From Candidatus Rokuibacteriota bacterium (lineage in GTDB: Bacteria; Methylomirabilota; Methylomirabilia; Rokubacteriales; CSP1-6): 64,000 bases of DNA. The notes below the pieces were generated by a model. It was not told the origin of the DNA, searched no databases, and saw only the letters and a program-made list of their open reading frames with translations. Both the position numbers and the translations under genes were made by a program. The stretch is taken from assembly GCA_016193045.1 (NCBI GenBank), contig JACPSW010000073.1, forward strand, positions 1 through 64,000, given 5' to 3'. This document shows positions 1-8,485 of the stretch, piece after piece (positions within the stretch are counted from its first letter, which is position 1; every line of letters starts with the position of its first letter).

Positions 1-1047
<1,047 letters not shown>

Positions 1048-1050
1048 CCT

Positions 1051-1072
1051 GTTACCTCCTGGTTACCTCCTG
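1051..1072 (-). promoter_or_regulatory. Tandemly duplicated Shine-Dalgarno site of rho
   Basis: Two perfect head-to-tail copies of the 11-mer GTTACCTCCTG (plus strand, 1051-1061 and 1062-1072) place two AGGAGG sequences in the rho leader, 7 and 18 nt before the ATG. The proximal one has ideal spacing and fixes the start codon. The distal one is redundant or could act as a standby site. Confidence 0.7.
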
Positions 1073-1226
1073 GCCTGCGGGCATCGCCCTCGGGCGGCGG
1101 GGCCTGATCGAAACGGACCGCCGGCATCCCATGACGTAGCGTCACGGCTCGCTCAAGGAATGCTCTGCGAGATTATTTCCACCGGTGGGTTCTGATCTTT
1201 GCGCGGCACTACGAACGTTACACCGT

Positions 1227-1256
1227 ATGCTCCCACAGGGCCCGCGGGCTTGTCAA
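1227..1256 (-). promoter_or_regulatory. Candidate sigma-70 promoter of rho
   Basis: Read on the minus strand, a perfect TTGACA (1256-1251) lies upstream of a weak -10 (GAGCAT, 18-nt spacing, preceded by TGG). It leaves an untranslated leader of about 180 nt before rho. Long leaders are usual for rho genes, which often autoregulate. The -10 match is poor, so the call rests mainly on the -35 and its position. Confidence 0.35.
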
Positions 1257-1266
1257 CTTATTTCCC

Positions 1267-2385
1267 TCACAGGCGGATGTCGATGATGGCCCGCTTCCTG
1301 ATCTCCGCGAGCCAGGCCTCCAGCCGGGCAGCATATTTCTGGCGGAAGAGGATGTCCCGGATCTGCTGCTTGGCCTGCGCCAGCGTCTCGCCGGTGAGCC
1401 CCTCCCTCCACTCCAGCTTGAAGATGTGGAAGCCCAGCCGGGAGCGGAAGGGAGCGGAGGCTTCCCCGGGGCGCAGCCGTAGAATCTGCCGCTCCACCTC
1501 GGGCGTCAGCTCTCCCTGCTTGAGGACCCCCAGATCGCCTCCATCCTTCCCCGTCGGATCCTCCGAGTGCCGCTTGGCCAGCTCGACGAAATCCTCGCCC
1601 GCGCGCACACTGGCCCACACCTCCTCGGCCCGGCCGCGCGCCGCGTCCCATGCCGCCTCGCTCCCCGGCGGGGTCGGCGCGAACAGAATGTGGCGCGCCT
1701 GATAGGAAAGGCCCGTCTCCAGCTTCTCTCGATTTTCGACCAGGTACTGCTCGATCTCCTGCTCGGTCACGGAGATCCGGAACGCCACCTTGCGCCGGAT
1801 TACTTTTTGGATCAGGACCTGGTCCCTGGCCCGCTTCCTGATCCCCTCCAGGGTGGCCCCCTGAGCCTTGACGATCTGCTCGAACTCCTCCGGCGTCCGG
1901 GCGTTGACCCGCTTCCTCACCTCGGCCAGCTGCTCGTCGACCTCCGCGTCCTCCACGATGATTTGGTCGCGGCTCGCCTCCTGGAGCTGGAGCCGGTTCT
2001 CGATCATCCGGTCGAGCAGCCGCTGCTTGAGCGCTCCCTCCTCCCCGGTTTTCACCGCCTCTTTCGTCTCGGAAAGGTAGAAGGCGAGGGTGTCCTGGAG
2101 CTCGCTCAGCGTGATGACGTCGTTGTTCACCACGGCGATCACCCGGTCCAGGACATCCGGAGCATCGCGCCGGGGGAGGGGGGCCGGGGCCGACGCCGCC
2201 ACCGGCTGCGGCGGGGTCGGGGTCCGGCGGTGCCTCGGCTCGGCATCCCGGGCGGCCTCCGAGGTGGAGAGCGCGGGCCCGGGGGGAGCGGCCTTCGACC
2301 GGGAGAACCACCCGCATCCCCCCGAGAGGAAAGAGAGGAACAGGAGCAGGACCGAGAGGCGGCGGAGACTCGGACGAGGGCTCAT
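1267..2385 (-). CDS. SurA/PpiD-like parvulin peptidyl-prolyl isomerase, probable lipoprotein
   Basis: A 372-residue periplasmic foldase. The start at 2385 overlaps the mfd stop as ATGA; a longer upstream reading would begin inside mfd. Residues 1-25 are a signal with a lipobox-like LSGGC, followed by a Pro/Ala-rich linker. A SurA_N segment (LDRVIAVVNNDVITLSELQ) starts near residue 75, and one parvulin domain lies at about 220-320 (ARHILF, FVELAKRHSEDPTGKDGGDLG, GFHIFKLEWR). Only one PPIase domain is seen, as in many non-enteric SurA relatives. Substrates are probably outer-membrane proteins (inference). The placement after mfd looks like a shared transcript rather than a functional link. Confidence 0.88.
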   Translation of the reverse strand: MSPRPSLRRLSVLLLFLSFLSGGCGWFSRSKAAPPGPALSTSEAARDAEPRHRRTPTPPQPVAASAPAPLPRRDAPDVLDRVIAVVNNDVITLSELQDTLAFYLSETKEAVKTGEEGALKQRLLDRMIENRLQLQEASRDQIIVEDAEVDEQLAEVRKRVNARTPEEFEQIVKAQGATLEGIRKRARDQVLIQKVIRRKVAFRISVTEQEIEQYLVENREKLETGLSYQARHILFAPTPPGSEAAWDAARGRAEEVWASVRAGEDFVELAKRHSEDPTGKDGGDLGVLKQGELTPEVERQILRLRPGEASAPFRSRLGFHIFKLEWREGLTGETLAQAKQQIRDILFRQKYAARLEAWLAEIRKRAIIDIRL

Positions 2386-5300
2386 CGGAGGGTTCCCAGA
2401 AACTCGGCGAGGGCCCCTCGCACGGCCGACCACGGCCCGTGCGGCATCGGGGCCTCCACGACGAACTCCTTCCTGAGGCGCAGCCGGCCGGGCCCGGCGC
2501 TGGCGGCGCGCACCAGCCGCTCCGCCGACACCGGCGTGGACGGCGCGAACGTGACGACCGCCCTCCCGCCGACCGCCTCCAGCCGCTCGATGCCCAGCGC
2601 ACGCGCCGCGATCCGGACCTCCACGACCTCCAGGAGGTGGACAACCGGGGGCGGGAGAGGGCCGAAGCGATCCCGGAGCTCGGAGCGGACCTCGGCGACC
2701 TCCTCTACGCGCGTCATCCCGGCGAGCCGCTTGTACAGCGCCAGCCGCTGGGCCACCTCCGGCACATAGCTTTCGGGCAGCAGCGCTTCGACCTCAACGG
2801 TCACCACGGGCTCGGGTGCCTCCGGGGGCGCTTCCCCCGTCAATTCTCTCACGGCCTCGGCCAGGAGCTTCGAATACAAATCGAATCCGACGGCCGCGAT
2901 GTGCCCGTGCTGCTGGGCGCCCAGCAGATTGCCGGCCCCGCGGATTTCGAGGTCCCGGAGCGCCAGCCGGAAGCCCGAGCCGAGCTGGGTGAGCTCCTGG
3001 ATCACGCGGAGCCGCTTCTGGGCCGTGTCGTCGATCCGGCCGTCGGCGGGGATCAACAGGTAGGCGTACGCCTGCTGGCGCTCCCGACCCACGCGCCCCC
3101 GCAGCTGGTAGAGCTGGGCGAGGCCGAAGCGGTCCGCCCGGTTGAGGATGATGGTGTTGGAGGCCGGGATGTCGAGACCGGACTCGACGATGGCCGTCGA
3201 AACCAGCACGTCGGCCTGGCCGCCGACGAAGCGCAGCATGACATCCTCCAGGTCCTTTTCCCGCATCTGGCCGTGGGCCATCACCACGCAGGCCCGCGGG
3301 ACCAGGCGCTGGATGAACGCCGTCATGGAGGGCAGGGACTGCACGCGGTTGTGGACGAAGAAGACCTGGCCCCCCCGGGCCAGCTCGCGCTCGAGCGCCT
3401 CGCGGATCAGCTGTCGGCTGAAGGGGGCCACCACCGTTTCGATCGGGAGCCGGTCCGGAGGAGGCGTCTCGATGACCGAGAGATCCCGGATCCCCGACAG
3501 GGACATGTAGAGCGTCCGCGGAATCGGGGTCGCCGTCAGCGTCAGGACATCCACGGATTTTCTGAGCTGCTTGATCCGCTCCTTGTGGGCCACGCCGAAG
3601 CGGTGCTCCTCGTCCACGATGAGGAGCCCCAGGTCCAGGAAGGCGACGTCCCGGGAGAGCAGGCGGTGGGTCCCGATCACCACGTCCACCGTTCCCTGGC
3701 GGAGCCCCGCCACCACGGCCTTCTGCTCCTTCGACGAGCGGAAGCGCGACAGCAGCTCCACCCGCAGCGGGAACGGGGCGAACCGCTCCGTGAAGGTCGC
3801 CCAGTGCTGCTGGGCCAGGATCGTCGTCGGCGCCAGGAGAGCAACCTGCTTGCCGTCCATCGCGGCCTTGAACGCGGCCCGGAGGGCGACCTCGGTCTTG
3901 CCGTACCCCACGTCGCCCGCCACCAGGCGATCCATGGGGCGGGGCTTCTCCATGTCGGCCTTGACCTCCTCGATGGCGCGGAGCTGATCGGGGGTCTCCT
4001 CGAAGCGGAACGCCGCCTCGAACTCCCGCTGCCAGGGGGCGTCCGGACCGAAGAGATGACCGTCCAGCACCGAGCGTGCCGCATAGAGCCGGAGCAGCTC
4101 CTCCGCCATCTGGCGGAGCGCCGCCCTCACGGACTCCTTCACTCGCTGCCACGAAGCCCCTCCCAGCCGGTCCAGCCGCGCAGCGGCGCCGTCGGCCCCC
4201 GCGTACTTGGAGATGACGCTCAGGCGTTCGACCGGCAGGTAGAGACGGCTCCCCTCCGCATATTCGAGGAGGAGAAAATCACCCTGCCGGTCGTCCACGG
4301 GAAGGGTCTTCAAGCCGAGGTAGCGGCCGATCCCGTGCTCTTCGTGAACCACGAGATCGCCCACCTCGAGGTCCGTGAATGCCGTGAGGGCGGTCCCCCG
4401 CTGGAACCGCGGCCGGCGCAGGGTCCGCCGCCGGGCGCCGAAGAGCTCCTCCTCGGTGAGAATGATCGAGCCGAGGGCAGGGACCGCGAACCCCTGAGAG
4501 CACTCCCCGACCAGGATGCCCAGCCCCTGAAGGCTCCCCAGCGACGCGTCGGCGGCGGCCTCGAGGCCGTGCTCCCGGAGGATCTGCTTCAGGCGGTGGG
4601 CCTGGGCCTCATCCTGAACCACCAGCCGGACCCTGAAACCCTCCCTCAGCCACTCGGTGAGGTCCGCCGCCAGCTGGCGGAACTGTCCGCGGAAGCTCCC
4701 GACCGACCGCGCGTCGAGGGTGAAGCGCCTCGCCGAGGGGTCGGGCGCGGCGACGGGCAGAAGGCCCAGCTCGATCCGCTGACGCCCGGCCAGGAGCTCG
4801 GCGAGCGGGATGGCGGACGGCGCCTCGTCCCGCGGGCCCTCCAGGAGGGCCGGGTCGTCCAGGATCGCCGGCGCGTCCGCGCCGAGGTACGTCAGCAGCG
4901 TGGCCCCCCCGCCCTGCCCGTCGAGCAGCGGCAGCACCTCGAGGGACTCGAGCGTCTCAAGCGATCGCTGGGAGGTGGGATCGAAGAGACGGACCGACTC
5001 GACCTCGTCCCCGAAGAACTCCACGCGCCCGGGCCGCTCCCGCGCGGGGGAGAAGATGTCCACGATGCCGCCACGGAGGCTCCACTGCCCCACCTCGACG
5101 ACTGTTTCCACCCGGTCGTACCCCGCGGCCTCCAAGCGCTCCAGCAACTCGTCTCGCGCCATCTCCCCGCCCATGGTGATGCCGAAGGTGAGGCGGCGGA
5201 AGTCGTTGGGCGGCGGAAGCGGCGAGGTCAGCGTCGCGGGAAGCGTGACGACGGTCAGCGGCTCTCCGCGGAGCAAGCGGTGGCACACCCACGCCCGCTC

Positions 5301-5621
5301 CCCCGCCTCTTCCCGCTGGGGACGACCCCGCCAGAACGCGGGCTGCCCTGGCGGGAACTCCACCGCGCGCCCGGAAGGAACTTCCAGGGCCCGCTCGAAG
5401 AACCGGAGGTCCCGGCACATCCGGTCGAGCCCGGAGCGGTCCCCGACCAGGACGAGGGCCGGGCGACGAGTGTCCCGAAGGAGCGCCGTGGCCACCAGAG
5501 AGCGGGACGATCCCCAGAGGCCGTCCACGCGAAGACATGGATCTCCCTCGGCGAAGGCCCCGGCGAGCGCCTGAAACGGGGCCCACTGGGCGAGCAGGAA
5601 GGGTTGAACGGGCACACCCAT
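2382..5621 (-). CDS. mfd: Transcription-repair coupling factor Mfd
   Basis: A DNA translocase that removes RNA polymerase stalled at lesions and recruits UvrA. It has about 1079 residues, which is normal. Visible in order: UvrB-like N-terminal module, RNA-polymerase-interacting domain (LEVGDLVVHEEHGIGRYLGL, about residue 420), helicase motor with Walker A GDVGYGKTEVALRAAF and DEEH-type Walker B (LLIVDEEHRFGVAHKE), motif VI-like QLRGRVGRERQQAYAYL, and the C-terminal TRCF domain. ATG 5621 is preferred because AGGTG lies about 8 nt upstream; an in-frame GTG at 5630 is the alternative. The stop overlaps the parvulin start by 4 nt, so the two are translationally coupled. Confidence 0.97.
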   Translation of the reverse strand: MGVPVQPFLLAQWAPFQALAGAFAEGDPCLRVDGLWGSSRSLVATALLRDTRRPALVLVGDRSGLDRMCRDLRFFERALEVPSGRAVEFPPGQPAFWRGRPQREEAGERAWVCHRLLRGEPLTVVTLPATLTSPLPPPNDFRRLTFGITMGGEMARDELLERLEAAGYDRVETVVEVGQWSLRGGIVDIFSPARERPGRVEFFGDEVESVRLFDPTSQRSLETLESLEVLPLLDGQGGGATLLTYLGADAPAILDDPALLEGPRDEAPSAIPLAELLAGRQRIELGLLPVAAPDPSARRFTLDARSVGSFRGQFRQLAADLTEWLREGFRVRLVVQDEAQAHRLKQILREHGLEAAADASLGSLQGLGILVGECSQGFAVPALGSIILTEEELFGARRRTLRRPRFQRGTALTAFTDLEVGDLVVHEEHGIGRYLGLKTLPVDDRQGDFLLLEYAEGSRLYLPVERLSVISKYAGADGAAARLDRLGGASWQRVKESVRAALRQMAEELLRLYAARSVLDGHLFGPDAPWQREFEAAFRFEETPDQLRAIEEVKADMEKPRPMDRLVAGDVGYGKTEVALRAAFKAAMDGKQVALLAPTTILAQQHWATFTERFAPFPLRVELLSRFRSSKEQKAVVAGLRQGTVDVVIGTHRLLSRDVAFLDLGLLIVDEEHRFGVAHKERIKQLRKSVDVLTLTATPIPRTLYMSLSGIRDLSVIETPPPDRLPIETVVAPFSRQLIREALERELARGGQVFFVHNRVQSLPSMTAFIQRLVPRACVVMAHGQMREKDLEDVMLRFVGGQADVLVSTAIVESGLDIPASNTIILNRADRFGLAQLYQLRGRVGRERQQAYAYLLIPADGRIDDTAQKRLRVIQELTQLGSGFRLALRDLEIRGAGNLLGAQQHGHIAAVGFDLYSKLLAEAVRELTGEAPPEAPEPVVTVEVEALLPESYVPEVAQRLALYKRLAGMTRVEEVAEVRSELRDRFGPLPPPVVHLLEVVEVRIAARALGIERLEAVGGRAVVTFAPSTPVSAERLVRAASAGPGRLRLRKEFVVEAPMPHGPWSAVRGALAEFLGTLR

Positions 5622-5673
5622 GAACGACACCTAACGAATACCATCCCGACGCCACCACGTCAACGAAGGGGGG

Positions 5674-5800
5674 TCGAACGCGGGCTTTGCCACGACCCGC
5701 CTTCGGCGGGTGCCCGCAAAGGAGCGGCTTCGCCGTCGTGAGGGCTCGCCTTCGCTCGCGCTTGCGTCGAGGGGGAAGGGAGGCGGAGCCCCCCTCCGAG
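5674..5800. repeat. G/C hairpin intergenic repeat, copy R1 (3' of rex)
   Basis: Lies between rex and mfd. The right part (5774-5800) carries the family core, a near-perfect inverted repeat GGGAGGC-GGA-GCCCCCC followed by TCCGAG, three bases from the rex stop region. The left part starts with the family motif GCGGGCTTTGCC but is interrupted by extra sequence containing a strong hairpin with a TTCG loop (CCGCC-TTCG-GGCGG type, about 5696-5710). Related copies lie at 44211-44283, 59326-59396 and 60321-60413. Confidence 0.75.
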
Positions 5801-5803
5801 CTA

Positions 5804-6454
5804 TTAGCGGGCGACCTGGGCGAGGTAAAAAGAAAGCGTCTCGAGCTCGATGGACAGGTCCACGTTCTGCAGGCGAACGTCCTTGGGAACCTTGAGCCGG
5901 GCCGGCGCGAAGTTCAGAATGGCCTTGATCCCGGCCGTGACGAGCCGGTCGGCGACGCCCTGGGCCGCCTCGGCCGGCACGGCCACGATCCCGATCTGGA
6001 CGTTGCGCCCCTTGGCCTCCTGGGCCAGCTCCTGGAGCGGGAGGATCTGCACGCCGTCCACCGTGCGCCCGGCCTTCCGGGGATCGTCATCGAAGATCAC
6101 CGAGATCCGGAACCCCTGGTGGCCGAACCCCTTGTAGTTGAAGAGGGCCGACCCGAGGTTGCCGAACCCCACCAGCGCCACCTGCCACTCGCGATCGAGC
6201 CCCAGGATTCGCTGGAGCTCGGCCTTCAGCCCCGACACGTAATACCCGATGCCGCGGACGCCGAACTCGCCGAAGTAGGCCAGATCCTTCCGCACCTGGG
6301 CGGAGTTGAGGTTGAAGCGCTCCGCCAGCTCCTCCGAGGAGACGGTCTTGACGCCGTCCTCCTCCAACTGGAGCAGGCACCGGGTATAGACCGAGAGACG
6401 ACGGATGGTCATCTCCGGGATCTTGGGAATCTTGAAGCTCGGCCGAGGCGTCAT
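5804..6454 (-). CDS. rex: Redox-sensing transcriptional repressor Rex
   Basis: A 216-residue repressor that senses the NADH/NAD+ ratio and normally controls respiratory and fermentative genes. The N-terminal winged helix (SSEELAERFNLNSAQVRKDL, about residues 38-58) is followed by a Rossmann NAD(H) domain with GxGxxG (VALVGFGNLGSAL, about residue 90) and the conserved PAEAAQGVADRLVTAGIKAI segment. Length and domain order are canonical. It lies 48 bp downstream of atpE and upstream of mfd, so it probably shares the ATP synthase transcript, which would place the redox sensor with the respiratory genes. I found no clear Rex operator (TTGTGA-type palindrome) near it. Confidence 0.96.
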   Translation of the reverse strand: MTPRPSFKIPKIPEMTIRRLSVYTRCLLQLEEDGVKTVSSEELAERFNLNSAQVRKDLAYFGEFGVRGIGYYVSGLKAELQRILGLDREWQVALVGFGNLGSALFNYKGFGHQGFRISVIFDDDPRKAGRTVDGVQILPLQELAQEAKGRNVQIGIVAVPAEAAQGVADRLVTAGIKAILNFAPARLKVPKDVRLQNVDLSIELETLSFYLAQVAR

Positions 6455-6502
6455 AGAGGTTCCCCGCGGGCATCCGGCTGGAGGCCCGCGCGCCGCGCTA
6501 CC

Positions 6503-6826
6503 CTACGCGGGCCACTTGACGAACAGCAGCAGGATTCCCATCACGAGCACGTACAGCGCGAGGGACTCGATGAGCGCCAGACCGATGATCATTGCGGTCT
6601 GAATGCGCCCGGCGGCGCCCGGCTGGCGCGCCATGGCATCCACGGCGCTGGCGGTCGCCCGCCCCTGCCCGAGACCGCATAATCCGGAGGCAATCGCCAT
6701 GCCGATCCCCGCCGCGATCGCCGCGAACGGTTTAAGCCAGTTCTCGCCGCCTGTCGGCTCAGCCGCCAGAGCCACCCCGGGGATCGCCAGCACGGTCATC
6801 AACGCGAAGACGAGTGAGCGTCGCAC
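6503..6826 (-). CDS. atpE: ATP synthase F0 subunit c, with N-terminal leader
   Basis: Proteolipid of the membrane rotor ring. The start is a GTG with AGGAGG about 7 nt upstream. Its 107 residues exceed the usual 75-90 because residues 1-22 look like a cleavable signal (LVFALMTVLAIPGVALAAEP). Two transmembrane helices flank the polar loop ARQPGAAGR, and the carboxylate is the Glu in LALIESLALYVL. The Gln in helix 1 (GLGQGRA) and Ser after the Glu are two of the side chains that coordinate Na+ in sodium-type c-rings, but the Thr found at the next position in Ilyobacter is Leu here, so ion choice is open. A MITE-like element separates it from atpB. Confidence 0.96.
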   Translation of the reverse strand: MRRSLVFALMTVLAIPGVALAAEPTGGENWLKPFAAIAAGIGMAIASGLCGLGQGRATASAVDAMARQPGAAGRIQTAMIIGLALIESLALYVLVMGILLLFVKWPA

Positions 6827-6861
6827 GGACTGCCCTCCTTCTGTGATGGGATGTCCATTAG

Positions 6862-7020
6862 CGCGGATTATTCATGAACGCACATCGGCGTGGTGGGCGG
6901 GTCCTGTCGCGGGGTGCAGCCCCGCTGGCCGCGCTCCGTCACCCGCTCGCCCGAACGCAGCTCAGGTGAGCTGCGGACGGGCCGAGGGGGTCCCACTCCG
7001 CCGTTCGTGAATAGGCCGGG
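6862..7020. mobile_element. MITE-like element, copy 1 (159 bp), between atpB and atpE
   Basis: Flanked by 4-bp direct repeats TTAG (6858-6861 and 7021-7024). The ends are imperfect inverted repeats: left CGCGGATTATTCATGAACG, and the complement of the right end is CCCGGCCTATTCACGAACG. There is no ORF. The interior holds a hairpin GCAGCTCA-GG-TGAGCTGC. The right target duplication supplies the TAA stop of atpB, and the RBS of atpE lies outside the element. The interior matches the inverted copy at 53720-53929, e.g. the shared CCTGTCGCGGGGTGCAG and CTCGCCCGAACGC. Confidence 0.85.
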
Positions 7021-7773
7021 TTAGTGATGCTCGGCTTCCTCAATGGCGCCGGCAATGTAGAGCATCGAGAGCATGACGAAAATGAACGCCTGCAGGAACG
7101 CGACAAGGATCTTCAACGGGTACAGGAACCCGACCGTGAACACCACCATGATCAGCGCCGCGGGAGCGCCGAGCAGGATGCCCCCCAGCGAGCCCGTCAG
7201 CGCCCAGCCCAGCATGCCGTCGAACCCCATGAGAAAGAAGAAGACCGCGAGCAGAATATGCCCGCCGGTCATGTTGCCAAAGAGCCGGAGCGACAGCGAG
7301 AGCGGCCGGGCCAGATGGCTGACGATCTCGATGGGGATCATCAGCCAGGCGAGCCAGACCACCGGTCCCATGAAGTGCCTCGCATACGCGCGAATGCCCT
7401 GTTTCTGGATGCCGATCCAGTGGTAGGTGATGAAGACGATCAGCGCGCACGCCGCCGTGGTGTTGAGATTCGCGGTGGGCGCCACCAGCCCCGGCACGAG
7501 ACCCATCAGATTCGAGGTGACGATGAACAGCCCGAGCGTGGCCAGAAGGGGAAAGTACCGGCGCCCTTCGTGCCCAAGCACGTCGTCGATGAGGGTCAGA
7601 AACTGCTCCAGCACAATCTCCATGAAGTTCTGGACGCCCCGGGGAACCATCTCGAGGCGCCGGGACGCGATCAGCGTCAGGACCCCCAGGAGGACCATCG
7701 CGATCCACGTGTACGTCAGGTGGTCGGGGACGCCGGGGATCACAAAGATCGGCGGATGCTCGAGGCTTCCCAT
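7021..7773 (-). CDS. atpB: ATP synthase F0 subunit a
   Basis: Stator membrane subunit that forms the proton or sodium half-channels against the c-ring. It has 250 residues with about six transmembrane helices. The essential Arg sits in LSLSLRLFGNMTGGHILLAV, and the C-terminal PLKILVAFLQAFIFVMLSMLYIA is typical. The start at 7773 lies 4 bp after atpI. The stop codon TAA is part of the target duplication of the adjacent MITE-like element. The F1 genes and b subunits are not in this window, so the F0F1 genes are split over at least two loci. Confidence 0.97.
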   Translation of the reverse strand: MGSLEHPPIFVIPGVPDHLTYTWIAMVLLGVLTLIASRRLEMVPRGVQNFMEIVLEQFLTLIDDVLGHEGRRYFPLLATLGLFIVTSNLMGLVPGLVAPTANLNTTAACALIVFITYHWIGIQKQGIRAYARHFMGPVVWLAWLMIPIEIVSHLARPLSLSLRLFGNMTGGHILLAVFFFLMGFDGMLGWALTGSLGGILLGAPAALIMVVFTVGFLYPLKILVAFLQAFIFVMLSMLYIAGAIEEAEHH

Positions 7774-7777
7774 GAGC

Positions 7778-8152
7778 TCAGTCCGCTACCCGTGCGGCGC
7801 GCAGACCGTGGGCGACCAGGACCGGCGGCAGGACCGAGAGGCCCACGATCACCGCGAGCGGGTGGGTCCAGCCGCTCCCCAGGAGCAGGCCCAGGGCGCC
7901 GACCGTCGAAAGGTGGCGAAGCCAGGCGCCGTGAAGGGCCGCTCTGCCCGAGCCGCCGTCGCGCACGAGCGCGACGGCGTTCGCGACGCTCCCGGCGAGC
8001 CAGCGGAAATTCAGCAGCGCGACCGCGCCCCCCCCGGCCACTCCCGCCGCGCCCTCGACGCCGGCCGCCCAGCCGGCCACCGCGCCGAGCGCGACGACGG
8101 CCGCGAGGCCGCTCCACGTCACGCGGCTCGACAGATCACCGTGCCTCATCAT
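7778..8152 (-). CDS. atpI: ATP synthase subunit I (AtpI-like) membrane protein
   Basis: A 124-residue hydrophobic protein with about four transmembrane segments (LAAVVALGAVAGWAAGV, VAGGGAVALLNFRWLAG, TVGALGLLLGSGW, LAVIVGLSVLPPVLVAHGL). The pattern GGGxxxxLNFxWL fits PF03899, a chaperone-like factor for c-ring assembly that is poorly conserved in sequence. It overlaps the end of atpZ by 17 nt and lies 4 nt upstream of atpB, so it belongs to the atpZ-I-B-E unit. Identification rests on context and membrane pattern. Confidence 0.8.
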   Translation of the reverse strand: MMRHGDLSSRVTWSGLAAVVALGAVAGWAAGVEGAAGVAGGGAVALLNFRWLAGSVANAVALVRDGGSGRAALHGAWLRHLSTVGALGLLLGSGWTHPLAVIVGLSVLPPVLVAHGLRAARVAD

Positions 8153-8369
8153 CGGATCCGCTCAAATGTTTGACCGCGCGAAAGAGATTCACGAACCCTG
8201 CGGCGATGCCGACCCCCAGGCCGAGCAACAGCAGCCACGGTTGGGTCCCCAGCCATCGATCCGCCCAGTACCCGCCCGCCAGACCGACCACGACGCACAT
8301 CACGAAGGTCGTCCCGACAAAGGCGTAGGACCCAAGCCCTCGCCATGACGAGTCGCCTCCCGGAGCCAT
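8136..8369 (-). CDS. atpZ: AtpZ/AtpQ-type F0F1 accessory protein
   Basis: A 77-residue protein with two transmembrane helices (FVGTTFVMCVVVGLAGGYWAD and WLLLLGLGVGIAAGFVNLFRAV) around a short WLGTQP turn. This is the pattern of the PF09527 family encoded first in many atp operons and implicated in Mg2+/Ca2+ handling or ATP synthase assembly. It is the first gene of the unit. No Shine-Dalgarno precedes the ATG, and a candidate -10 lies only 11 nt upstream, so the message may be leaderless. Confidence 0.85.
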   Translation of the reverse strand: MAPGGDSSWRGLGSYAFVGTTFVMCVVVGLAGGYWADRWLGTQPWLLLLGLGVGIAAGFVNLFRAVKHLSGSDDEAR

Positions 8370-8379
8370 GTGAAGAGGA

Positions 8380-8408
8380 ACACTATCACACCTCTATCCG
8401 GGTGGCAA
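8380..8408 (-). promoter_or_regulatory. Candidate sigma-70 promoter of the atpZIBE-rex unit
   Basis: On the minus strand, TTGCCA (8408-8403) and TAGTGT (8385-8380) are separated by 17 nt, predicting a transcript start within a few bases of the atpZ ATG at 8369. It lies in the 116-bp gap after the ABC permease gene. The -10 matches only three of six consensus positions. Confidence 0.45.
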
Positions 8409-8485
8409 GGGGCTGAAACTTCCTGATTCTGCATCGATTTTCGGCTTTCTCCGCTCATTGGTCTGGTACAAAGGGGGGCGATCGC

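Noticed and set aside
2439-5741. Plus-strand open frame of 1100 codons opposite mfd
   Set aside because: It is the antisense shadow of a GC-rich gene; the translation is Arg/Gly/His-rich without any family motif, while the minus strand encodes full-length Mfd.
8369-8390. TGTGA-N12-TCACA inverted repeat at the atpZ start as a CRP/FNR or Rex site
   Set aside because: CRP/FNR sites need a 6-nt centre and Rex sites TTGTG-N8-CACAA; the spacing is wrong for both.
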